A DNA stretch of 64,000 nt from Streptomyces ardesiacus (GCF_003112575.1 NZ_BEWC01000005.1:682001-746000), one strand, 5' to 3'; positions 1 to 8,989 are shown, counted from the first letter of the stretch. Notes: generated from the letters alone by a model not told the origin. Numbers and translations: made by a program.

Positions 1-1
1 G

Positions 2-172
2 TGGCCGGCGGCGGACCGGCTGCTCGCCGGCGTGAGCGCGGTCGGCTTCAGCGGCACCCAGGCGCACGTGCTCCTGGAGGCCGCCGCCACCCCCCGCACC
101 GCCGAGGACCGGCCGGGTCCGGAGCACACCGACGTACGCAGCTACTGGGCGGAGCAGAACCGATGGACCTGA
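2..172 (+). CDS. Beta-ketoacyl synthase, C-terminal fragment (cut by window edge)
   Basis: Only the last 56 codons are in the window, read in frame 2. They carry the ketosynthase C-terminal signature GVSAVGFSGTQAHVLLE, the strand that closes the second thiolase half in KAS I/II and PKS ketosynthases. The frame ends in TGA at 170-172 and overlaps the ATG of the acyl ligase at 163, so the two are translationally coupled and this KS belongs to the same plus-strand operon. The GFSGT(Q/N)AH form is closer to modular-PKS or PKS-like ketosynthases than to FabF (GFGGxN), but 56 residues cannot settle that. The active-site Cys and His lie outside the window, so catalytic competence is unknown. Confidence 0.8.
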   Translation, partial: WPAADRLLAGVSAVGFSGTQAHVLLEAAATPRTAEDRPGPEHTDVRSYWAEQNRWT

Positions 173-1650
173 CCCTTCACGCCGCGCTGTCCGCGCAGGC
201 CGCGCGCCGCCCGGAGCGGATCGCCGTGCACTGCCAGGACCGCACGGTCACCTACGCCGAGCTGTACGCCCGCGCCCTGCGCACCGCGGCGGCGCTGCAC
301 GAGGCGGGCGTGCGGCCCGGCGACCGGGTGGCGCACCTCGCACGGGACTCCGAGCACTACTACGTGCTGCTCTTCGCCTGCGCCATGGCGGGAGCCGTAC
401 TGGTGCCGGTCAACTGGCGGCTCGGCGGTGAGGAGATCGAGCACATCCTGCGCGACTCCGACGCCAGACTGCTCTTCGCCGACACCGCCCACGACGGCAT
501 CCCCACGGTGCCGCCGGGGTGGGCCGAGGCGGCCGGCGAGCCGCCGCGGTTCGAGGCGACCGCCGACACGCCGGTCGTCCAGATCTACACCAGCGGCACC
601 ACCGGCCTGCCCAAGGGCGTGGTCCTCGCGCACCGCACCTTCTTCGCCGTCCGCGCGGCGCTGGACTCCGAGGGCCTGGACTGGATCGACTGGCGCGACG
701 ACGACATCTCGCTGATCTGTGTGCCGGGCTTCCACGTCGGCGGACTGTGGTGGGCGGCCCAGGGGTTCGCCGCCGGCGTCACCAACGTGGTGATGCCGGC
801 CTTCACCGGCGGCACCGCCGTGGAACTGGTGCGCACCCACCGCGCCACCACGACCTGCGTGGTCCCGGCGATGCTCCAGATGATGCTGTCCGAGTCCCCG
901 GAGGATCCCGCGTCGCTGCGCAGCCTGCGCAAGGTCGTCTACGGCGGCGCGCCGATCTCCGAGACCCTGCTGCGCCAGGGACTGGACCGCATCGGGGCGG
1001 ACTTCGCCCAGATCTACGGCCTCACCGAGACCGGCAACACCGCCTGCTGCCTGCCGCCGTCCGAGCACGTCCCGGGCAGTCCCCGGCTGGCCGCCGCGGG
1101 GCGCCCCTACCCGGGGTTCGCCGTCCGGATCACCGACGACAGGGGCGCGCCGCTGCCCGTCGGCGAGGTCGGCGAGGTGCGGCTGCGCACCGGGGCCCGG
1201 ATGCTCGGCTACCACGGCCGGCCCGAGGCCACCGAGGAGACCCTCCAGGACGGCTGGATCGTCACCGGGGACGCGGGCTACCTCGACGAGGAGGGCTATC
1301 TCTACCTCTGCGACCGGATCAAGGACACCATCATCGTCGCCGGCGAGAACGTCTATCCGGCCGCCGTCGAGAACGCCCTCGCCGCCCACCCCGCGGTCCG
1401 CGAGGCCGCCGCGGTGGCCGTGCCGGACGAACGCTGGGGCGAGGCGGTGCACGCCTTCGTGGTGCTGGAACCCGGTGCCGTGGCCACCCCCCGGGAGCTG
1501 ATGCTGGCCCTGCGCGGCCGGCTCGCCGACTTCCAGCTTCCGGCCGGATACACCTTCGTCCCGTCGCTGCCGCGCAACGCCAGTGGCAAGATCCTCCGTC
1601 GTGAGCTGCGTCAGCCGTACTGGGTTGATCGTCAACGCCAGGTCAACTGA
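163..1650 (+). CDS. AMP-dependent acyl-CoA/acyl-ACP ligase (ANL superfamily)
   Basis: This 495-residue protein should adenylate a carboxylic acid and load it on CoA or a carrier protein. The ANL core motifs are present: A3 (YTSGTTGLPKG, about residue 145), A5 (YGLTET, about 287), A8 (GDAGYLDEEGYLYLCDRIKD, about 370) and A10 with its lysine (NASGKILRREL, about 475). The length is normal for stand-alone acyl ligases and no carrier domain is attached. ATG 163 was chosen because it overlaps the KS stop; the longer upstream reading has no family similarity. It is followed 46 bp later by an alpha/beta hydrolase and then an exporter, apparently one operon. Substrate is unknown: a free fatty acid, a CHC-type acid or an exogenous acid are all possible. 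Confidence 0.88.
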   Translation: MDLTLHAALSAQAARRPERIAVHCQDRTVTYAELYARALRTAAALHEAGVRPGDRVAHLARDSEHYYVLLFACAMAGAVLVPVNWRLGGEEIEHILRDSDARLLFADTAHDGIPTVPPGWAEAAGEPPRFEATADTPVVQIYTSGTTGLPKGVVLAHRTFFAVRAALDSEGLDWIDWRDDDISLICVPGFHVGGLWWAAQGFAAGVTNVVMPAFTGGTAVELVRTHRATTTCVVPAMLQMMLSESPEDPASLRSLRKVVYGGAPISETLLRQGLDRIGADFAQIYGLTETGNTACCLPPSEHVPGSPRLAAAGRPYPGFAVRITDDRGAPLPVGEVGEVRLRTGARMLGYHGRPEATEETLQDGWIVTGDAGYLDEEGYLYLCDRIKDTIIVAGENVYPAAVENALAAHPAVREAAAVAVPDERWGEAVHAFVVLEPGAVATPRELMLALRGRLADFQLPAGYTFVPSLPRNASGKILRRELRQPYWVDRQRQVN

Positions 1651-1696
1651 GGGCTGTTGACGCTCAGTCCGCCGACCGAGAAGGAACGAGGCCACC

Positions 1697-2551
1697 ATGC
1701 CCCCCTCCGTGGTAACCATCCGTCGCGCGCTCAACACGACCTCGTACGTGGCGCCGCGCCTCGCCGGCAGATACGCCTTCCGGCTCTTCTGCGAACCCAC
1801 GGGCCGCGCGCCGGTGCGGCCGGCGGAGAAGGAGGTGCACGAGGCGGCCTCGGTGGAGCGGATCGTGGTGGACGGCAAGGGGGTCGCCGTCTACCGGTGG
1901 GGCGACGGCAAGGGCGAGCCCGTCCTGCTGATGCACGGCTTCGCCATGCGGGCCAGCGCGCTCGCCGGCTTCGTGCCCGGCCTGCTGGAGCGCGGCCTCA
2001 CCCCGGTCGCCTACGACGCCTTCGGGCACGGCGACTCCGAGGGCCGCAACACCACGCTGCTCGACCACCGCGCGCTCACCGCGGCGCTGCACGACCGGCA
2101 CGGTCCCTTCCGCGCGATCATCGGCCACTCCTTCGGCGGGACCTGCGCGTACGACGCGGTGCGGGAAGGCGTCAGGGCCGAGCGGATCGTCTCCATCGGC
2201 GCGCTGTGCGACTTCCGCACCAGCTACGACACCTTCTGCGTCCAGCTCGGCCTGCGCGAGGGGCTCAAGAAGGAGCTGCACCGCCGCACGGAGGAGTTCT
2301 TCCGGCCCGAGACCGACATCTGGCGCCGCTTCTCCGTCTCCCACCGGCCCGAGCTGATCACCGCCCGGGCCCTGGTCGTCCACGACCGCAAGGACCGGGA
2401 AGTCGCCTTCGCCGAGGCCGGGAAGATCGTGACGGCGCTGGGCGGGCGGTCCCGCCTGGTCGCCACCGAGGGCCTCGGTCACCGGCGGGTGCTCACCGAC
2501 CCGTCGGTGATCGGTCAGAGCCTCGACTTCGTCACCGGCGGTGACGCGTGA
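1697..2551 (+). CDS. Alpha/beta hydrolase
   Basis: A 284-residue serine hydrolase-fold protein. An oxyanion loop (LLMHGFAM, about 77-84), a nucleophile elbow GHSFGG (about 141-146), an acid strand (VVHDRKDREV) and a late His (GLGHRRVL) make up the expected triad. It has a basic N-terminal extension of about 55 residues before the fold. No signal peptide or lipobox is seen, so it is probably cytoplasmic or peripheral. The stop codon lies in GTGA at 2548-2551, but the next gene most likely starts at 2569. In this cluster it could act as a type II thioesterase, an acyl esterase or an offloading enzyme; sequence alone does not choose. Confidence 0.85.
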   Translation: MPPSVVTIRRALNTTSYVAPRLAGRYAFRLFCEPTGRAPVRPAEKEVHEAASVERIVVDGKGVAVYRWGDGKGEPVLLMHGFAMRASALAGFVPGLLERGLTPVAYDAFGHGDSEGRNTTLLDHRALTAALHDRHGPFRAIIGHSFGGTCAYDAVREGVRAERIVSIGALCDFRTSYDTFCVQLGLREGLKKELHRRTEEFFRPETDIWRRFSVSHRPELITARALVVHDRKDREVAFAEAGKIVTALGGRSRLVATEGLGHRRVLTDPSVIGQSLDFVTGGDA

Positions 2552-2568
2552 AGCAAGGAGCCACGGAC

Positions 2569-3843
2569 ATGGAGCTGCGCCGGCTGCTGCCGCTCGGCAT
2601 CGGCACCTTCGCCATCGGCACGGATCTCTTCGTCACGGCCGGACTGGTCCTGCCGATCGCGCGGGACCTGGACGTGTCGGTCGCCGCGGTCGGCCAGCTC
2701 GCCACGGTCTTCGCCGTCGCCTACGCGGTGCTCTCGCCGGTCCTCGCCGCCACCACGGCGCGGTTCACCCGGCGGCAGGTGCTGCTCGTCGGGCTCGCCG
2801 TGTTCACGGTGGCCAACGTGTTCACCGCGCTGGCGCCCACGCTCGGCCTGGTGCTCGCCACCCGCGTGCTCGCCGCGGCGGGCGCCGCGCTCTACACGCC
2901 GACCGCCTCGGCCACCGCCAGCGCGCTCGTGGCGCCGGAACGGCGTGGCCGTGCGCTCGCCGTGGTGCTCGGCGGACTGAGCGTGGCCACCGCGCTGGGC
3001 TCGCCGGTCGGTACCTGGATCGGCGGAACCTTCGACTGGCGCGTGGTGTTCTGGCTGATCGCCGGGCTCGGCGCGGTGGCGACGGCCGCGGTCGCCGCGA
3101 CCGTGCCGGACGTACGGCTGCCGCAGGCGCCGAACCTGCGTGCGCGGCTCACGCCGCTCGCCGACCGCGCGGTGCTCGCCGCGCTGGTCACGCAGGCGCT
3201 CACCTTCTCCGCCGGATACACCCTCTACACCTACCTCGGCCCCGCGCTGGGCGGGGCCACCGGCGGCAGCGCCGGAAAGCTGACGGCGGTCATCTGGGTG
3301 TGGGGCCTCGCCGCCGTCGTCGGCATCGTGGTGGCGGGCCGGCTCACCGACCGCTACGGCCCGCGCGCCATGATCTTCCTCGGCATCGCGGGCATCGCGG
3401 CCTCGGTCGCGCTGACCCCGCTCGCCGACCTCACCTTCCCCGGCGCGCTGGTGTGGGCGGCGGTCTGGTCGGTGATGGCCTGGCCGGTGACCATGGGCCA
3501 GCAGCACCGGGTGATCACCGCCGCGCCGGCCTCGGCGCCGCTCGCGCTCGGCCTGCTGTCCTCGGCGCAGTACCTCGGCACCGCCGTCGGCGGCCTGGCC
3601 GGCGGGCTCGCGGTGAACTTCGCGGGCGGCGGCGCGATCGGCTGGACGGCCACCGGGTTCGCGCTCCTCGCGCTCGCCTTCACGGCCTTCACCTATCCGA
3701 AGAGCGCTCCGGCGGCGTCCGGCGCCCCAGCCGAACCCGGCGCTCCTGCCGGTCCCGGTGCCCCTGCCGAACCCGGCGCTGCCACGCAGCCCGGCGCTTC
3801 CGGGGACCCGGCGGAGGGCGAGCCGGCCGCGACGGACGGCTGA
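2569..3843 (+). CDS. MFS transporter, 12-TM drug/metabolite exporter type
   Basis: A 424-residue integral membrane protein of the major facilitator superfamily, with the hydrophobic segment pattern of 12-TM proton-driven exporters (DHA1/AraJ-like). The segment after TM2 (FTRRQVLLVG) corresponds to the motif A loop. The start ATG 2569 has AAGGAG at 2555-2560, 8 bp upstream; the overlapping GTG 2548 has no such site. The C-terminal 40 residues are a low-complexity Pro/Gly/Ala/Glu tail (repeats of GAPAEPGAPAGP type) not needed for transport and probably cytosolic. As last gene before a strong terminator, it is a natural candidate for product efflux or self-resistance. Confidence 0.88.
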   Translation: MELRRLLPLGIGTFAIGTDLFVTAGLVLPIARDLDVSVAAVGQLATVFAVAYAVLSPVLAATTARFTRRQVLLVGLAVFTVANVFTALAPTLGLVLATRVLAAAGAALYTPTASATASALVAPERRGRALAVVLGGLSVATALGSPVGTWIGGTFDWRVVFWLIAGLGAVATAAVAATVPDVRLPQAPNLRARLTPLADRAVLAALVTQALTFSAGYTLYTYLGPALGGATGGSAGKLTAVIWVWGLAAVVGIVVAGRLTDRYGPRAMIFLGIAGIAASVALTPLADLTFPGALVWAAVWSVMAWPVTMGQQHRVITAAPASAPLALGLLSSAQYLGTAVGGLAGGLAVNFAGGGAIGWTATGFALLALAFTAFTYPKSAPAASGAPAEPGAPAGPGAPAEPGAATQPGASGDPAEGEPAATDG

Positions 3844-3887
3844 GCGGCGCGTCGGGGAGACCACGTACCCCGCGGCGGTACGACGAC

Positions 3888-3936
3888 GAACGGTGCCCCA
3901 CTCGACCAGGGACCGAGGCCGAGTGGGGCACCGTTC
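3888..3936. terminator. Bidirectional terminator between convergent operons
   Basis: A perfect 17-bp inverted repeat (GAACGGTGCCCCACTCG at 3888-3904 and its complement at 3920-3936) with a 15-nt loop. It lies between the convergent MFS gene (ends 3843) and PlsC gene (ends 3983) and should terminate both. Confidence 0.85.
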
Positions 3937-3982
3937 GTGACGCCGGCGCGGTGCGCGGGGCAGAGGCGCGTCCGGCGGGGGA

Positions 3983-4678
3983 CTAGGCGGCGGTCTCCTT
4001 CTCCTTCGCCGCGGCGTCCTTGTGCATGGTGGCGAACCGAGGTACGTACTCCAGGCCGGACAGCCGCTCGATCTCCTTCATCACCGTGTCCGTGACGCTG
4101 CGGCGCAGCCGGGCCTCGCCCTCCTTGCCGTGGTACTCCGCGAAGCTGAGGGGCGCGCCGAAGTGCAGGTCGAACCGGACGGGCTTCGGCACCATCCGGC
4201 CGAGCGGCTGCACCCGGTCGGTGCCCACGATCCCGCACGGCACCACCGGCGCGCCGGTCGCCATGGCCAGCCAGCCGACACCGGTGCGGCCCCGGTACAG
4301 CCGGCCGTCCGGCGAGCGCGTGCCCTCCGGGTGGATGCCGAAGACCTGGCCGTCCTCGATGACCTCACGCGCGAGTCCGAGGGCGGCGACGCCGCCGGGC
4401 CCGCCGTCCCGCTCCACCGGCACGATCCCGATGGCCCGGAAGAACGCCGCGCTCAGCCTGCCCTTGACGCCCTTGCCGGTCAGCCGCTCGGCCTTGCCGA
4501 TGAAGCAGACCGGCCGGGACACGGCGAGCGAGATGAAGACGTGGTCGGAGAAGGACAGGTGGTTGGCCGCGATGATGCACGGCCCCTCGGCCGGAATGTG
4601 GTGCACGCCCGTGATGCGCGGGCGGAAGGCGACGCGCATCACAAGGGACAGGAAGGCCCTCAGGAATCTTCTGAACAT
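3983..4678 (-). CDS. PlsC-type acyltransferase (1-acylglycerol-3-phosphate acyltransferase family)
   Basis: A 231-residue LPLAT/PlsC enzyme. The catalytic motif NHLSFSD (NHx4D, about residue 39) and the phosphate-binding EGTRS motif (FGIHPEGTRS, about 119) are intact. The family transfers acyl chains from acyl-ACP or acyl-CoA to lysophosphatidate-like acceptors at the membrane face. ATG 4678 has GAGG 5 bp upstream. It is the last gene of the minus-strand operon that begins with the ACP at 8925, 79 bp after the DsbA-like gene. A second PlsC protein at 32154 is clearly similar (both share EGTRS...GRLYRGRTGV). Location inside a phosphonate/acyl cluster suggests acylation of a lipid product rather than bulk phospholipid synthesis, but a housekeeping-type role cannot be excluded. 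Confidence 0.88.
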   Translation of the reverse strand: MFRRFLRAFLSLVMRVAFRPRITGVHHIPAEGPCIIAANHLSFSDHVFISLAVSRPVCFIGKAERLTGKGVKGRLSAAFFRAIGIVPVERDGGPGGVAALGLAREVIEDGQVFGIHPEGTRSPDGRLYRGRTGVGWLAMATGAPVVPCGIVGTDRVQPLGRMVPKPVRFDLHFGAPLSFAEYHGKEGEARLRRSVTDTVMKEIERLSGLEYVPRFATMHKDAAAKEKETAA

Positions 4679-4757
4679 GGTGCCTCGCAATCGCTCCACG
4701 GCGGTCTGGGGAACTGTGGATGGGGGGACGGTTCGGGCGCGGCCGGGCCGAGCGGCG

Positions 4758-5510
4758 TCAGCCGCACGCACCCGCCGTGTCGGTGTCGTAGCTGCCGGCC
4801 TTCGTGAGGAGTTCGGCCGGCACCCCGGCCAGCGGATCGGCGTCCGCGGCGGGGCCGTCCGTCCGCGCGGGGCCGTCGGCCTCCGCCTCCGGCCAGGCCC
4901 GGTGCAGCGCGGAGACGAACTCGTCGAGCCGGTCCAGGCCCCACAGCCGCTCGCGGCCGATGCGGAAGTAGGGCATGCCGAAGATGTCGTCCTCGTAGGC
5001 GGCCTCCAGCACGTCCACCGCCTCGGCCCGCACCTGCGGGGAACGCGCGGCGGCGAGCAGCGCGGCGCCGTCCAGACCGGCCGCCTCGCCCGCCCCGACG
5101 ACGGCCTCCGGCGAGTTGATCGGCTCACCGCGGTGCCAGCGGGTCTCCACGAGCGCCCGGTACAGCGGCCGGTGGCGGCCCTCGCGCCGGGCCGCCAGCC
5201 ACGCCAGGTGCGGCAGGTCCCAGTCCTGCTCGCTGTCGACGGGCCAGGCCAGCGGATAGCCGAGCCGGGTGGCGGTGCGCTTGACGTCACTCAGGATGTA
5301 CAGGTGCTTGGCCTTGCTCATCGGCCGGTACAGCACCTCGGCGCCGCGCTCGTGCAGTGCCTCCCGCAGCCCCGCCTCGGGCTCCCAGAGCGGGTAGTAG
5401 TCGATCAGCTCGCCCGCCCGCGGGAACCGCCGCTCCAGCTGGTCGAGGGCCATCCAGCTGTACGGGCTGCGGAGGTTGAAGTACGCCCTGGGGCGCCTGC
5501 GTGGTTTCAT
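4758..5510 (-). CDS. DsbA-fold protein, 2-hydroxychromene-2-carboxylate isomerase-like
   Basis: A 250-residue thioredoxin/DsbA-fold protein of the kappa-GST/HCCA-isomerase type. The N-terminal strand AYFNLRSPYSWMALDQL carries SPYS in place of the CxxC of true DsbA, so it should be a glutathione- or mycothiol-type isomerase/transferase rather than a disulfide oxidase. The helical insertion and the C-terminal GMPYFRIGRERLWGLDRL (the GxPxF...GxERLWG signature) fit the family. Start ATG 5510 has GGAG 7 bp upstream. It lies between the hydrolase and PlsC genes in the ACP operon. Proteins of this fold in type II PKS clusters are often of unknown function; a double-bond isomerase or thiol-dependent step is possible. 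Confidence 0.75.
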   Translation of the reverse strand: MKPRRRPRAYFNLRSPYSWMALDQLERRFPRAGELIDYYPLWEPEAGLREALHERGAEVLYRPMSKAKHLYILSDVKRTATRLGYPLAWPVDSEQDWDLPHLAWLAARREGRHRPLYRALVETRWHRGEPINSPEAVVGAGEAAGLDGAALLAAARSPQVRAEAVDVLEAAYEDDIFGMPYFRIGRERLWGLDRLDEFVSALHRAWPEAEADGPARTDGPAADADPLAGVPAELLTKAGSYDTDTAGACG

Positions 5511-5521
5511 GCGGGTCTCCG

Positions 5522-6331
5522 TTACTCGCCCGCGCCGAGCGGCACGGGCGTGGCGCCGGCCAGGAACGCGGCGATGTCGGCGGCGATCCGGTCGGCGTGG
5601 CTGATGTGGAAGCAGTGCCCGTAGCCGGGGCGGTGGGACACGGCCGCCGCGGGCATGGCCGCGGCCAGCGCCGCGCCCCGGCGGGGGATCAGGGCCGGAT
5701 CGGTCTCGCCGACCAGGACGCGGGTCGGGACCCGCACGCCGGCCAGGTCGAAGGCGCCGGTGGCGACGAACTGGCGGAAGAGGACGCCGAGTCCGTACGC
5801 GCCGACCCGGTTCAGCGCGGTGTCCACGATCGACTCGAAGAGCTGCTCGTCCAGCCGCCGGGCGCGCGTGGACAGCGCGATCCGGATGCCGTCGGCGACC
5901 GCGACCCGGAAGGCGGCGCGGAACTCCCCTTCCAGGGCGGCGTCGACGGTGTCCGTCGCCGGCCGGTAGAAGGGCGCGAACAGCACGGCGGCAGCCGGCT
6001 CCCGCTCGCCCGGCGCGCACAGCCACTCCAGCACCGCGTTGCCGCCGAGGGAGTGTCCGAGCACGGCGTGCACCGGCTCTCCCAGACGGTCGACGGCGCC
6101 GCGCAGCCACTGGCCGGGCGTGCCCCGCCGCGCCCAGCCGTAGTCGTTCCCGGCCCGCCACGGCAGGTCGAGCGCGACCAGCCGGTGCCGTCCCGGCCAC
6201 GCCGCGGCCAGCGGCTCCCACTCGCGCCAGCTTCCCTCGGCGCCGTGCACCGCGACGACCAGGGCGCCGCTGCCGCCGGTCAGCCGGTGGACACCGACGC
6301 CGTCGGCGAAGGGCGGCGCGTCCACGGTCAC
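5522..6331 (-). CDS. Alpha/beta hydrolase (thioesterase/esterase candidate)
   Basis: A 269-residue alpha/beta hydrolase. It shows the HGAEGSW oxyanion loop, a GHSLGG elbow at about 110, the acid loop VLVGETDPAL and a late His in YGHCFHISH. The GTG start at 6331 overlaps the stop of the KS-beta gene (GTGA), so the two are translationally coupled. That coupling makes a role on the acyl chain, such as release from the ACP, more likely than for the hydrolase at 1697. No signal peptide is seen. Confidence 0.83.
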   Translation of the reverse strand: MTVDAPPFADGVGVHRLTGGSGALVVAVHGAEGSWREWEPLAAAWPGRHRLVALDLPWRAGNDYGWARRGTPGQWLRGAVDRLGEPVHAVLGHSLGGNAVLEWLCAPGEREPAAAVLFAPFYRPATDTVDAALEGEFRAAFRVAVADGIRIALSTRARRLDEQLFESIVDTALNRVGAYGLGVLFRQFVATGAFDLAGVRVPTRVLVGETDPALIPRRGAALAAAMPAAAVSHRPGYGHCFHISHADRIAADIAAFLAGATPVPLGAGE

Positions 6332-7452
6332 CGGAGCGCTCCGCGCCTGCTCCAGCCCCGCAGGACGACCACGCCGACTCCTCCCTCGGGGTCGCAGGAC
6401 GTCACCACGGACACCTGGCCGTCGCGGCCCGGGTCGTCGCGGTGCAGGGCCAGGACGGCGGCGAGCTGCACGGCCGCGGAGGCGCCGCCGCAGTCGCCGA
6501 GCGTGTCGGCGGCCCTGAGCCGGTCGGGCCCGGTGCCGAGGACCGCCTCGACGGCGGCCCGTTCCACGGCGTCCACGCGCGAGAGGCCGCACTCGCCGGT
6601 GGCGACGGTGGTGACCTGCTCGGCGGTGACTCCGGCGGCGTCGAGCGCGGCCCCGAGGTGCTGCGCCAGACCGTCGGCGGGCGCGGTGGCCCGGTCGGCC
6701 GGGTCGAAGTGACCGGTCTTCGTCGCGAGGATCTCGGCGTCCAGCGGCCGGCCGGCCGCGCGGACCGCCCGTGCGTCCTCGGTGACCAGCAGCGCCGCGG
6801 CCTCGCCGAGCGGTGCCCGCGACGGCTCGTCGGCGTGTGCGTGGTGCTCCAGCCAGGCCCGGTGCGCGCTGAACTCCTCGACCGCGCCGAGCAGCAGCGT
6901 GCGGGCGTGGCCGCGCCGCAGGAGCGTGCCGCCGTAGCGCAGCGCCGACACGGCGGAGATCCGGCCCGCCGGAATGGTGGCGTTGACGCCGCGCAGCTGG
7001 TGCCAGATGGCGCAGCGGCTGGCCGCGCAGTTCATCACGCTGTTCGGGAAGAGGAGCGGCTCGACCAGGTAGGGCCGCTCGTTGACCAGGGTCTCCCGGT
7101 CGAACTCGGCGATCGAACGGAAGCTGCCCATGGTGTTGCCGAGGACGATGCCGGTCTCGTCGCGGTTCTCGTCGTCCAGCCGGATCCCGGAGTCGGCCAG
7201 GGCCAGTCCGGCCGCCGTGACGGCGAACGCGGTGGTGCGGTCCAGACTGCCGGTCCGCTTGCGGCCCAGGTGGTCGCGGACGTCGAAGTCGACGAGCGCG
7301 TGGGCGGCCGGCTGCGGCAGCTCCTCGGCGAACATCGCGCCGACGTCCCGCAGACCGCTCTGTCCGTCCACCAGCGCCTTGCCGAACTCGTCGGCACCGA
7401 CCCCCGTCGAGGCCACGACGCCCCAGCCGGTCACCGCCAGCGTGCCGGCCAT
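6328..7452 (-). CDS. Ketosynthase-like chain-length factor (KS-beta), catalytic Cys replaced by Arg
   Basis: A 374-residue member of the KAS I/II family that has lost all catalytic residues. Aligned to its partner KS, the nucleophile position in ATIPAGRISAV holds Arg instead of Cys, the first His region reads TGECG instead of HGTG, and the second reads TLGDCGG instead of LGHT. It directly follows the active KS (one-base overlap TGATG at 7452), the standard arrangement for KS/CLF heterodimers of type II PKS systems. Known chain-length factors carry Gln or other residues at this position; Arg here is unusual and is shared with the second KS-beta at 10332. Its expected role is to shape the chain-elongation tunnel in the KS heterodimer. 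Confidence 0.85.
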   Translation of the reverse strand: MAGTLAVTGWGVVASTGVGADEFGKALVDGQSGLRDVGAMFAEELPQPAAHALVDFDVRDHLGRKRTGSLDRTTAFAVTAAGLALADSGIRLDDENRDETGIVLGNTMGSFRSIAEFDRETLVNERPYLVEPLLFPNSVMNCAASRCAIWHQLRGVNATIPAGRISAVSALRYGGTLLRRGHARTLLLGAVEEFSAHRAWLEHHAHADEPSRAPLGEAAALLVTEDARAVRAAGRPLDAEILATKTGHFDPADRATAPADGLAQHLGAALDAAGVTAEQVTTVATGECGLSRVDAVERAAVEAVLGTGPDRLRAADTLGDCGGASAAVQLAAVLALHRDDPGRDGQVSVVTSCDPEGGVGVVVLRGWSRRGALR

Positions 7453-8660
7453 CAGGCGACCTCACCGAAGAGCGTCACGGCGTTGTTCCCGCCGAACGCG
7501 AAGCCGTTGTTCTGCACGACGCGCAGCCGCGCGGGCCGGGCCGCGTTCGGCACCGGGTCGATGCCGGTCAGCGCCGGGTCCTCGTGGCCGTAGTTGATGG
7601 TGGGCGGCATGAAACCTTCCCTGATGCCGAGTACGGAGGCGATGGCGCCCAGGCCGCTCGCGGCGCCCATGGTGTGGCCGAGCATCGACTTGATCGAACT
7701 CATCGGCGGCGGGGTCGGTCCGAAGACGTCGCGGACCGCGTTGGCCTCGGTCAGGTCGTTGGCGGGAGTGCCGGTCCCGTGGGCGCAGATGTAGTCCACG
7801 TCCTGGGGGGTGACGCCGGCGTTGGCGTGGGCGCGGCGGATGCAGCGGGCGATGCCGTCCGCGTCGGGCGCGACCGGGTGGCGGGCGTCGCAGCTGAGGC
7901 CGTAGCCGAGCACTTCGGCGTAGATGCGCGCGCCGCGCTCCACCGCCGAGTCCAGGGTCTCCAGGAACAGTGCCGACGCCCCTTCGCCGGCGAGCACGCC
8001 GGTGCGGTCGCGGTCGAACGGTGAGCAGGCGTCCTCGGCCATCAGGCCGCACCGGTAGAACCCGGCGTGGCCCCAGCGCACCATGGCGTCGGCGCCGCCG
8101 GCGATCATGTAGTCGAGCTCGCCGCCGGCGATCAGGTCGTAGGCGTTGCCGATGGTGTAGTTGCTGGCGGCGCAGGCCGCGGAGACCATCATCGAGTCGC
8201 CGGTGAAGCCGAGTTCGCGGTGGACGGCGCTGCCGATCTGGTGGGTCGGTGCCTGGGCCGCCTCGTGCGGCGACATGGCGCCGAAGCCCTCGCGCACCCA
8301 CTCCTCGGTGAGGCTCTGCAGCACCTGCGACTCGCCGGTGCAGGTGCCGATGCTCGCGCCGGACCGCGGGCCGGCGATGCGGTCGGGGTCCACTCCGGAG
8401 TCCTCGACGGCCAGCCGTGCGGCCGCGGCGGCGAACCGGCTCGCCAGCCCCCACTGCCGCGGGTCGAGGCGCCGGAGCAGCGAGGCCGGCTCGAAGTCGC
8501 GCACCTCGGCGCCCATGACGTGCGGGAAGCCGGTGGTGTCGAAACTGGTGATGGGCGAGACACCGCTCCGCCCGGCGCGCAGTCCGGCACCGAAGGCGGC
8601 GACGCCGATGCCGATGCTGGTGACGGGGCCGAGTCCGGTGATGACGACGCGCCGGTCCAT
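7452..8660 (-). CDS. Beta-ketoacyl-ACP synthase (KS-alpha), active
   Basis: A 402-residue KAS II/FabF-type condensing enzyme for decarboxylative chain elongation of ACP-bound acyl groups. Catalytic residues are intact: Cys163 in VSAACAAS, His in AHGTGTPAND, the Lys/His pair in SIKSMLGHTMG, and the closing GFAFGGNN loop. It starts at ATG 8660, 4 bp after the ACP stop, and overlaps the KS-beta gene, so ACP, KS-alpha and KS-beta are made as one unit. The DFEP and DPRQWGLASRF segments resemble KS proteins of discrete polyene or fatty acyl type II systems rather than aromatic PKS, a judgement by eye only. Confidence 0.92.
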   Translation of the reverse strand: MDRRVVITGLGPVTSIGIGVAAFGAGLRAGRSGVSPITSFDTTGFPHVMGAEVRDFEPASLLRRLDPRQWGLASRFAAAAARLAVEDSGVDPDRIAGPRSGASIGTCTGESQVLQSLTEEWVREGFGAMSPHEAAQAPTHQIGSAVHRELGFTGDSMMVSAACAASNYTIGNAYDLIAGGELDYMIAGGADAMVRWGHAGFYRCGLMAEDACSPFDRDRTGVLAGEGASALFLETLDSAVERGARIYAEVLGYGLSCDARHPVAPDADGIARCIRRAHANAGVTPQDVDYICAHGTGTPANDLTEANAVRDVFGPTPPPMSSIKSMLGHTMGAASGLGAIASVLGIREGFMPPTINYGHEDPALTGIDPVPNAARPARLRVVQNNGFAFGGNNAVTLFGEVA

Positions 8661-8664
8661 GGAC

Positions 8665-8925
8665 TCAGTCCTGCCAGTTCGCGTAGTGGGCGACGACCTT
8701 GTAGACCGCGCTCAGGCTGGTCATGTTCGGCAGTTCGGTCTGCGGCAGTTCGATCTTGTACTTCTTCTCGATCCGGGCCAGCAGCTCGATGGCGCGCAGC
8801 GAGTCGCCGTCGTGGTCCTCGATGAAGTGGTCGTCGACGCCGAGCTCCTCGGGCTCGATCTCGAGCGCGGCGGCGGCGAGTTCCCGGAGCTCCTCGAGAT
8901 GCTGAGCCTGCTGAGCCTGGGGCAT
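8665..8925 (-). CDS. Acyl carrier protein
   Basis: An 86-residue acidic carrier protein. The phosphopantetheine attachment serine is Ser42 in EDHDGDSLRAIELL, a slight variant of the usual DSL motif. Helices II and III (IELLARIEKKYKIELPQTEL) are recognisable. ATG 8925 has GGAG 7 bp upstream. It is the first gene of the minus-strand operon and the only ACP visible in the window, so it may serve both KS pairs and the KASIII. No phosphopantetheinyl transferase is seen, so a chromosomal one is presumably used. Confidence 0.93.
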   Translation of the reverse strand: MPQAQQAQHLEELRELAAAALEIEPEELGVDDHFIEDHDGDSLRAIELLARIEKKYKIELPQTELPNMTSLSAVYKVVAHYANWQD

Positions 8926-8989
8926 GGCGTTCTCCAGTGAATAGATGTGGCGGTCCAAAAAATCAACCGTCAGATATATGGCGAGGGGA

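Noticed and set aside
2..172. Calling the left-edge KS a type I modular PKS
   Set aside because: Only 56 residues are visible; the signature fits PKS-like KS proteins but does not prove a multidomain enzyme.
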